DNA from: a virus
Length of the DNA: 59,764 nucleotides
IMG/VR virus record: IMGVR_UViG_3300048597_000258
Coordinates: 1-59,764 of that record
Reading direction: 5' to 3' (one strand)
This document shows positions 53,962 through 59,764 of the stretch, in pieces. The position numbers and the translations under genes were made by a program. Position 1 is the stretch's first letter. Each line of letters begins with the position of its first letter. Below the pieces are notes generated by a model, which did no database searches, had not been told where the DNA came from, and saw only the letters and a program-made list of their open reading frames with translations.

Positions 53962-54815
53962 GCCACGACACGGCGCTTGACCTCTCAATGCTCGGAAAGC
54001 CAGAGGTCATCGAGAGCATCGACTATGAGGCCATCGTGACGCTCATGCGGAACGACCTCGTCGCGCGCTTCCCCGCGATCCTGGGCGTGGTGGATCTGGA
54101 GAGCGAGCCGGCCCGGAAGCTGATCGAAGTCTTCGCCTATCGCGAAATGCAGCTTCGCGCCCGCATCAACGATGCCGCCCGCGCGAACCTTCTCGCCTTC
54201 GCGATCAGGAACGACCTCGATCACCTCGCGGCCTTCTATGACGTCAACAGGCTGCCGGGCGAGGACGATGCGCGCCTCCGTACGCGCGTCATCCTCGCCA
54301 TCAGGGGCCGTTCGACAGGCGGCACCGAACCGCGTTATCGCTTCGTGGCGCTCTCCGCAGACGTGCGCGTTGCCGATGCCGTGGTCTGGCGAGAGGGAAC
54401 GACGCCGCTTGTCCGCTGCGCGATCTTTGCGACCGACAACAATGGCGTGCCGGATCCCGCGCTGCTGCAGGCGGTGCGTGAGCATCTGACCGCGTCGGAC
54501 GTCCGCATGGTGAATGACACGATCCTCGTCACCGCCGCCGTGCAGAAGGTGCAGAACATCGTGGCAAGCCTCACACTCCTGCCGAACACTTCGGAGAGCA
54601 TCCTCGCCGACATCGCGGCAGCGTTGCGCGCCGACTGGCTGGCCGAGCGCGGTCTCGGCTTCGACATGACCTTGTCCTGGCTGACGTCGAAGATGATGCG
54701 CTCAGGCGTCTACAAGGTTGCGATCACCACGCCGGGCGCGGATGTAATCGCGGCGTCCAGTGAGGCGATCTCGATCGGCACCGTCACCCTGACGGTCGCG
54801 GGCCGGAACTTCTGA
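53958..54815 (+). CDS. J: Baseplate J protein
   Basis: 285 residues, ATGA overlap. Visible family marks: L-I-E-V-F-A-Y-R-E-M-Q-L-R-A-R-I-N-D-A-A, L-D-H-L-A-A-F-Y-D-V, and R-V-A-D-A-V-V-W. J-type proteins form the baseplate wedge. Confidence 0.88.
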   Translation: MSHDTALDLSMLGKPEVIESIDYEAIVTLMRNDLVARFPAILGVVDLESEPARKLIEVFAYREMQLRARINDAARANLLAFAIRNDLDHLAAFYDVNRLPGEDDARLRTRVILAIRGRSTGGTEPRYRFVALSADVRVADAVVWREGTTPLVRCAIFATDNNGVPDPALLQAVREHLTASDVRMVNDTILVTAAVQKVQNIVASLTLLPNTSESILADIAAALRADWLAERGLGFDMTLSWLTSKMMRSGVYKVAITTPGADVIAASSEAISIGTVTLTVAGRNF

Positions 54816-55930
54816 TGAGCGATCATCTTCTCCCGCAGAATGCGACGGACCTCGAGCGCGCCTTCTCGCTGGCGTCGAATCCCGCGCCGCGGCTCGACAT
54901 GCCCGTCACCGCGATGCGGGCGATCAAGCTCATCGGCACGCCGCCCTCATGGCTGCCGTTCCTCGTCTACGAATATGGCCTCGGCGAACTCTCGCCGTAT
55001 GTGCCGAACCTCCATCAGTTGATCGCAGAGGGAATCGACTGGCAGCGCGTGCGGGGCTCGCCTGAGGCCATTGCGAAGGGGCTGGCATGGCTGGCCTACG
55101 CCGGGGTGCTGGAGGAGGCCCCCCTCCGCCGCGCCCGCTGGCACCTGTTCCAGCTTGAACTTGATCGGGTGCGCGACGAGGAGGAACCCGACCTGTTCCG
55201 CATCGAGGGCGTCACCCAGCTTTCGGTGCCGCTGCGTTCGCACTTCTGGCGCGGCTACAAGGTCTATGACGTTCGCGCCACGGAGTACGGCTGGACCCGC
55301 TGGGGCAACTCGCTGTGGTCGGACTATTCGGGGGCGCGCATCCGCGCGGGCGGGGCGAAGTGGAGCTTCGGCAGGCTCTACGAACTCGATCATGTGATGA
55401 CGCAGGCGCAGCTCACCGAGCTTGGCGTCTGGATCGCGCCTGTCACGACATCGCGCCCCTACAATTGGGATCATGTCGTTTGGCCTCATGTCAGATGGGG
55501 CGAGCCGACCGAGCAGGCGCGGCGGCACACGATCATCGATGATCTCAAGGCGATGCCAGCGTGGGCCACGTTCCTCGACGCGGGGAACAACGTCATCGGC
55601 CATCGTCGCGCCCGCGTTTGGCAATCGGTCATTCCCGCTGGAACGCAGGCCCCATATCGCCTCGGAACCACATCGCTGGGCCTCGCCGACGCCAATGCGA
55701 TGGGCCTCTATTTTGAAGCGATGACGGACTTCGGTGATGGCTTCGGCGCGACCGCCGCCAAGTGGCAGATCAGGCTCGGCGCCACGCTTGTGGATCCCGC
55801 CCGGCCGGGCCTGCTTTGGGCTGAACCCAACGAACTGACGGGCGGAATCGTGGCCGTCGAAAAGGCGGACACAATCGAATTTGGCCGAACCGTGCGCGAG
55901 CGTTGCCGCGCGCTTCTCCGTATCGTCTAG
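54815..55930 (+). CDS. I: Tail protein I-like baseplate protein, extended
   Basis: TGATG overlap with J. The N-terminal 200 residues follow tail protein I (I-K-L-I-G-T-P-P-S-W-L-P-F-L, A-E-G-I-D-W-Q-R-V-R-G-S-P, R-W-H-L-F-Q). P2 I has about 176 residues; here 371, so there is an extra C-terminal part of nearly 170. It contains N-W-D-H-V-V-W-P-H-V-R-W near 218-228, similar to a motif in the 774-residue fibre. The extra part may be the fibre attachment site. Confidence 0.8.
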   Translation: MSDHLLPQNATDLERAFSLASNPAPRLDMPVTAMRAIKLIGTPPSWLPFLVYEYGLGELSPYVPNLHQLIAEGIDWQRVRGSPEAIAKGLAWLAYAGVLEEAPLRRARWHLFQLELDRVRDEEEPDLFRIEGVTQLSVPLRSHFWRGYKVYDVRATEYGWTRWGNSLWSDYSGARIRAGGAKWSFGRLYELDHVMTQAQLTELGVWIAPVTTSRPYNWDHVVWPHVRWGEPTEQARRHTIIDDLKAMPAWATFLDAGNNVIGHRRARVWQSVIPAGTQAPYRLGTTSLGLADANAMGLYFEAMTDFGDGFGATAAKWQIRLGATLVDPARPGLLWAEPNELTGGIVAVEKADTIEFGRTVRERCRALLRIV

Positions 55931-55940
55931 GAGGTTTTGA

Positions 55941-58900
55941 ATGCCCGCTCCCTTCAATCATTCGTCTGGCGTCTCCGGAGCCTATGATCGCGCGCCCGAC
56001 AATCCGAACTGGAAGCGCGTCATCTTCCGCGAAGACAAGCTCGCACAGGCGGCGGAACTCAACGAGGCTCAGTCGATCATCGAAGGCCGGAACAAGCGCA
56101 CCAGCGATCTGGTGGCTATGGACGGCGACCGCATTTCCGGTTGCGGCATCCTTGTCGATCCGCTGACCGGAACCGTCGTGCTTGAACCCGGCACGATCTA
56201 CGTTCGCGGCGACGTGCGCCCGATTGCGGGCTATACGATGAACAGCGTTCCGATGGAGGGCAACGTCACCATCGGCGTGAGGCTGACGAAGACCGCCGTC
56301 ACCGAAGTTGAAGACCCTTCGCTGGTCGGTCTTCATCCTGGTACGGAAGCCGAAGGCGAGCCGGGAGCCGCGCGCGAGAGCGAAACCGTTGCATGGGGCC
56401 GCGACGGCGACGGCGGAACGGGCGACCTGTATTCCGTCTATCTGCTCAAGGACGGCGTGGTGGTCGACCAGACACCGCCGCCGCAGCTTTCGGGCATCAA
56501 CGCCGCGCTTGCGAGCTACGACCGCGACGCTCACGGCAACTATATCGTGGAAGGTTGCCGCGTCACAGCGATGGGCAAGGTCGGCGCGGATCAGGTCTTT
56601 TCGATCAGCGAAGGCGTCGCCAACATCTTCGGCTTCAAGCGTTCTCGCGACACCGCAATCATCCACCGTGAAGAAGAAACGTGGGACGTTGAGGAAATAC
56701 TTGCGGAGCTTCACACGTTCGCGGACGGCGGCAGCGGGACGGCGGTTATCCCCGTAAGCCATCCGCCCATCGCGACGCTCAACTCTGCCGTCATCACGAA
56801 GGAGACGACGCAGACGATCACGAAGGGAACGACGAACAGCACCGATGCGCTTCCGCATTCGTCGGTCACGTCGATTATCGAAGTGAAGCAGGGCGGCACG
56901 ACCTATGTTCCGACGACGGACTACACGCTCGTCAACGATACTGTGAACTGGTCGCCGGGTGGTGCGGAGCCTTCGACCGGATCGTCCTACACGGTCAAGT
57001 ATCGCTATCTGTCGGCGGTCACGCCCGACAGCGAGACGGCGAAGACTGTGACCCTCTCCGGTGGCGTCACTGGCACGACGGTCCTTCTCAACTACGATTG
57101 GAAGCTGCCGCGCATCGACCTCCTGTGTCTCAATCAGGAAGGCTTGCCCGCCTACATCAAGGGGCAGTCCATGCGCGTCGCGCCGCAGCCGCCCAATGCG
57201 CCGTTCACGCTCTTGCCGCTTGCGACCGTCAGCAATGACTTCATGGGCAAGCCTACGGTGAAGAACGTCGGCGTCCGTTCGTATCACTTCACGAAGATTG
57301 ATCGCATGTATCGCCGCATGGTGGACATGCTCGACCTTCTCGGCTTGGAGAGGCTGAAAAACGATATCGACAACCGCGAGCCTGTCGCGAAGAAGGGCGT
57401 GTTCGTTGATCCGCTCATTCACGACTTCTATCGCGACGCGGGCGAGCCGCAGGACGCGGCGGTCTTTCAAGGATCGATGCAGCTTCCCATCGATCCGACC
57501 TTCTTCTATCCGGCGCTCGCCGCGCCCGCGCTGCTCGACTACACGGGCGAGGTCATTGTCTCGCAGCCGCTTGTTACCGGGCAGATCAAGATCAATCCAT
57601 ATAACAGCTTCGAGCGCCTTCCCGCGTCGCTCAAGATCGAACCGCCTGTGGACTTCTGGGTGGACAATCCCGAGACGGCGATCAGCGAGAGCTTCGTCAC
57701 GCAGCAAGTCACGCAGACTGTCGAGCGGACGGTCGTCGGCACCAACGTCGGCGTCACGACCTCGACCACGCAGCGCGAGCAGATTTCCGTCGATGAAGAT
57801 TTCGTCGGAGAGACGGTTGGCCTGTCGCCGCTCATGCGGCAGATCACGATCCTGTTCACCATCGAAGGCTTCGCTCCCGGCGAGAACTTGAAGACCTTGG
57901 AGTTCGGCGGCATCAACGTGAAGCCGCCCGGAACGCAGACGGCGAGCGGCGCTGGCATCATTACGGGCAGCTTCCAAGTCCCGGCCAACATGCCGACAGG
58001 CCGCGTGATGATCTACGCCGAAGGCATGGGCCAATCGTGGGCGCAAGCCTTGTTCGTCTCGCAGGGATATCACGACGTCGAGAACGTGCAGCGCACGACG
58101 ACGCTGACGCGCGTCATCACGCGGACGATCACCACGACCGTTGCGCCGACACCGCCCGCGCCGACGCGCGTCGATCCGGTCGCACAGTCCTTCATGCTGG
58201 AAGAGGACAGGTTCCTTACTGGCATCAAGCTCAAGTTCGCGGCGTTTGGCGACAAGACCAAGGGCATCCTTGTCGAGCTTGTGAAGACGGAACACGGCTT
58301 CCCCACTGGCGAGAGCATCGCGCAGTCCTTCACCAGCATTCAGTCTGCGGCTCTCGGGCAGTGGGTCACGGTCACGTTCACGTCGCCCATCTTCGTCAAG
58401 GGCGGGATCGAATATGCCTTCATCGTCCGCACCGACGACAACGATCACGCGCTCGCGACCGCCGCCATCGGCGGCTTCGATCCGGTCGCGCAGGAGTTCG
58501 TCGGCGCGCAGCCGTACAGCGTCGGCATGTTGCTTTCGTCCTCGACCGCGACAGCCTGGACGGCGCACCAGAGGGAAGACCTCACGTTCGAACTCGTCGC
58601 GGCGAAGTTCTCGCCCACGACGAAGACGATCAGCTTCGGAACTTTCTCTCTGACCAGCGCGTCCGATCTCATGGTCCGCGCCGCGTCGATGCTGCCGTCC
58701 GACGCGACCACGCTCCTGTTTGAGATTGAGCGCGCGGGCGGCGACAAGAAGCTTCTCAGGCCGAATGTGAATTGGGAACTGACGGAGTTCGTCACGGAGA
58801 CGGTCACGCTTCGCGCGAAGCTCGTCGGCACGGAGAAGCTTTCGCCTGTTCTCTATCCGGGCCTCATCTTCGTGGCGGGCGAGATCGCGACCAGCGCGAT

Positions 58901-59183
58901 CTATGTCTCGCGTGCCTTCAAGATGGGAACGGCGATCCGCCTTTCGGCCTTCCTCAAGCTCTGGCTTCCGGCTGGATCGGACGTCACGGTCCACTTTGAC
59001 GAGGCCGATGATAGCTGGACCTCCGCGCCGATTGAGGAAACCGAAATCCTCGACTTCGGCTGGCTCGACCGCGAGTTCCGCCTTGATCCCGTCACCGCCG
59101 TACAGGGCCGCATCAGGGTCACGCTCTCGGGCGGTCCTGCGGCTCGCCCGTCCGTGCAAGACCTTCGCGCCGTTTCGATCTGA
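55941..59183 (+). CDS. DUF4815 baseplate or fibre-base protein (1080 aa)
   Basis: A perfect TAGGAGGT lies just before the ATG. The N-terminus (F-N-H-S-S-G-V-S-G-A-Y-D-R-A, V-I-F-R-E-D-K-L-A-Q-A-A-E-L-N-E-A-Q) is the DUF4815 pattern. The rest is long, Thr/Val-rich and strand-rich, with a coiled segment near 590-650 (Q-Q-V-T-Q-T-V-E-R-T-V-V). It lies where P2 has its fibre gene H and probably holds the fibre to the baseplate or is itself a host-contact protein. Confidence 0.8.
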   Translation: MPAPFNHSSGVSGAYDRAPDNPNWKRVIFREDKLAQAAELNEAQSIIEGRNKRTSDLVAMDGDRISGCGILVDPLTGTVVLEPGTIYVRGDVRPIAGYTMNSVPMEGNVTIGVRLTKTAVTEVEDPSLVGLHPGTEAEGEPGAARESETVAWGRDGDGGTGDLYSVYLLKDGVVVDQTPPPQLSGINAALASYDRDAHGNYIVEGCRVTAMGKVGADQVFSISEGVANIFGFKRSRDTAIIHREEETWDVEEILAELHTFADGGSGTAVIPVSHPPIATLNSAVITKETTQTITKGTTNSTDALPHSSVTSIIEVKQGGTTYVPTTDYTLVNDTVNWSPGGAEPSTGSSYTVKYRYLSAVTPDSETAKTVTLSGGVTGTTVLLNYDWKLPRIDLLCLNQEGLPAYIKGQSMRVAPQPPNAPFTLLPLATVSNDFMGKPTVKNVGVRSYHFTKIDRMYRRMVDMLDLLGLERLKNDIDNREPVAKKGVFVDPLIHDFYRDAGEPQDAAVFQGSMQLPIDPTFFYPALAAPALLDYTGEVIVSQPLVTGQIKINPYNSFERLPASLKIEPPVDFWVDNPETAISESFVTQQVTQTVERTVVGTNVGVTTSTTQREQISVDEDFVGETVGLSPLMRQITILFTIEGFAPGENLKTLEFGGINVKPPGTQTASGAGIITGSFQVPANMPTGRVMIYAEGMGQSWAQALFVSQGYHDVENVQRTTTLTRVITRTITTTVAPTPPAPTRVDPVAQSFMLEEDRFLTGIKLKFAAFGDKTKGILVELVKTEHGFPTGESIAQSFTSIQSAALGQWVTVTFTSPIFVKGGIEYAFIVRTDDNDHALATAAIGGFDPVAQEFVGAQPYSVGMLLSSSTATAWTAHQREDLTFELVAAKFSPTTKTISFGTFSLTSASDLMVRAASMLPSDATTLLFEIERAGGDKKLLRPNVNWELTEFVTETVTLRAKLVGTEKLSPVLYPGLIFVAGEIATSAIYVSRAFKMGTAIRLSAFLKLWLPAGSDVTVHFDEADDSWTSAPIEETEILDFGWLDREFRLDPVTAVQGRIRVTLSGGPAARPSVQDLRAVSI

Positions 59184-59193
59184 GGAGTAGGCC

Positions 59194-59764
59194 ATGCCCA
59201 CGCCGACCACGACAAACCGGGGCTATCAGAAGCCCGATCCGCTCAACTACCTTGACGAAGACGTGCTTCGCCTCGTCGCGGCGCTAGACGCCATCGACGT
59301 TGATGTGGCCTCGCTCTTTTCAAGCATGAGCGGCAAGGCGTCGGTGACGCACAGCCACGTCATCAACGATGTGACCGGGCTGCAAGCGGCGCTCGACGGC
59401 AAGCTTTCCACTTCGGCCACCTTCGCGCTCGACGCCTTGACCGATGTTGAGGTGGCGGCGGCGAACGACAATATGTTTCTTCGCAAGGTGGGCGGGGTCT
59501 GGATCGGCGTCTCGCTCGACGGTTCGATGATCGCCTCGGGAACGATCCCTGCCGCGCGCCTCGGCACGCACACTCACGCGATCAGCGATGTGACGGGCTT
59601 GCAGGCGGCGATTGATGGCAAGGCCGCGCTGGTTCATACCCACGCCATCGCGGACGTCACGAACCTCCAGTCGTCTCTCAACGCGAAGGCGGATGCTTCT
59701 GCGGTCGTCGGGCGGCAGACGATCTATGTCCCCGCCGACAGCATGACGATCCGCACGTCGAACG
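59194..59764 (+). CDS. Tail fibre / collar-type protein, 5' part (continues at 1-663)
   Basis: ATG at 59194 after GAGGAG. The first 190 of 343 residues are here; the frame runs off the end and continues in phase at position 203 of the same circular genome. It has the first of the H-x-H-x-I-x-D-V repeats near 52-69 and two more within the duplicated end. The N-terminus (N-Y-L-D-E-D-V-L-R-L) is a probable baseplate-binding part. Confidence 0.85.
   Translation, partial: MPTPTTTNRGYQKPDPLNYLDEDVLRLVAALDAIDVDVASLFSSMSGKASVTHSHVINDVTGLQAALDGKLSTSATFALDALTDVEVAAANDNMFLRKVGGVWIGVSLDGSMIASGTIPAARLGTHTHAISDVTGLQAAIDGKAALVHTHAIADVTNLQSSLNAKADASAVVGRQTIYVPADSMTIRTSN
59563..59764 (+). repeat. Right copy of the 202-bp terminal redundancy
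   Basis: See the left copy. The single T/C difference falls in the third base of a His codon context (CAC or CAT) and is silent. Confidence 0.92.

Noticed and set aside
55770-59210. A 1146-codon open frame on the minus strand across the DUF4815 gene
   Set aside because: It is antisense to a well-supported gene with a perfect ribosome site. Its product is an Arg/Asp/Glu/Val-rich mix with no domain, as expected from GC-rich codon bias.
1-59764. tRNA genes, insertion sequences or toxin-antitoxin pairs
   Set aside because: No cloverleaf-like sequence, transposase motifs or typical toxin families were seen while reading; a tRNA scan would settle the first.

Overview
The window is a complete, circularly closed genome of a temperate tailed phage. 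Its last 202 bases (59563-59764) repeat bases 1-202 with one C/T difference (75 versus 59637), and a tail-fibre gene reads in frame across the join. The non-redundant genome is therefore 59,562 bp. By eye the DNA is GC-rich, roughly 60-65%. A full-length GcrA-type regulator (33608-34168), DUF6456- and DUF3489-type proteins and several gene families familiar from Hyphomicrobiales prophages point to an alphaproteobacterial host. The species cannot be named from the sequence.

The virion region is a chimera. The packaging and head block (44361-51710) is lambda-like: DUF7220, Nu1 small terminase, GpA large terminase, gpB portal, gpW connector, S49 protease with a nested scaffold, gpD decoration protein and gpE capsid. 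The tail (52955-59764 joined to 1-9605) is a P2-type contractile tail in almost canonical P2 order: V, W, J, I, DUF4815 protein, fibre, small tail accessory genes, sheath FI, tube FII, E/E' with a -1 frameshift, tape measure T, U, X, D. A GIY-YIG homing endonuclease sits between sheath and tube. Next come a GH19-like endolysin with a C-terminal membrane anchor, three small membrane proteins (holin candidates) and a second fibre region (11172-15655). That region ends in a 774-residue protein built from about 25 copies of a 20-residue repeat around a beta-sandwich-like domain. A three-gene membrane/secreted cassette and a strong terminator (16745-16783) close the late region.

After the terminator lies a restriction-modification pair: a beta-class SPPY methyltransferase and a PD-ExK nuclease (16870-19005). 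It converges on a large serine integrase that is the last gene of a leftward early operon of about 24 tightly coupled genes (29325 to 19020). This operon encodes lambda-Bet-like annealing, a coiled-coil partner, a winged-helix protein, a J-domain protein, an ASCH-like protein and many small zinc-ribbon or membrane proteins. Three of its genes are shorter than 60 codons.

The immunity region (29326-31299) is lambda-like in layout. A LexA/S24-type repressor and a Cro-like protein diverge. A shared 15-bp operator (consensus TAAAG-N5-CTTTA) occurs at four places: two in the leftward promoter, one at the repressor start and one inside the rightward promoter. Between the leftward promoter and the repressor is a rightward two-gene moron (four-TM protein plus secreted protein) with its own strong promoter and a different inverted repeat.

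The rightward early operon (31099-40970) carries the Cro-like protein, DNA-binding proteins, an Rmf/CrpP-like protein, the GcrA homologue, a C5 and an N6 DNA methyltransferase, an OmpR-like winged-helix protein, a RuvC-like resolvase, a DnaB helicase and a DUF1376 replication protein. About 23-bp-spaced iterons inside the last gene look like the replication origin. A displaced lambda gpZ-like tail gene and a ParB-methyltransferase fusion follow, then a short leftward group (DUF3489 and two small genes) just before the terminase. No tRNA, rRNA, CRISPR array or insertion sequence was seen.
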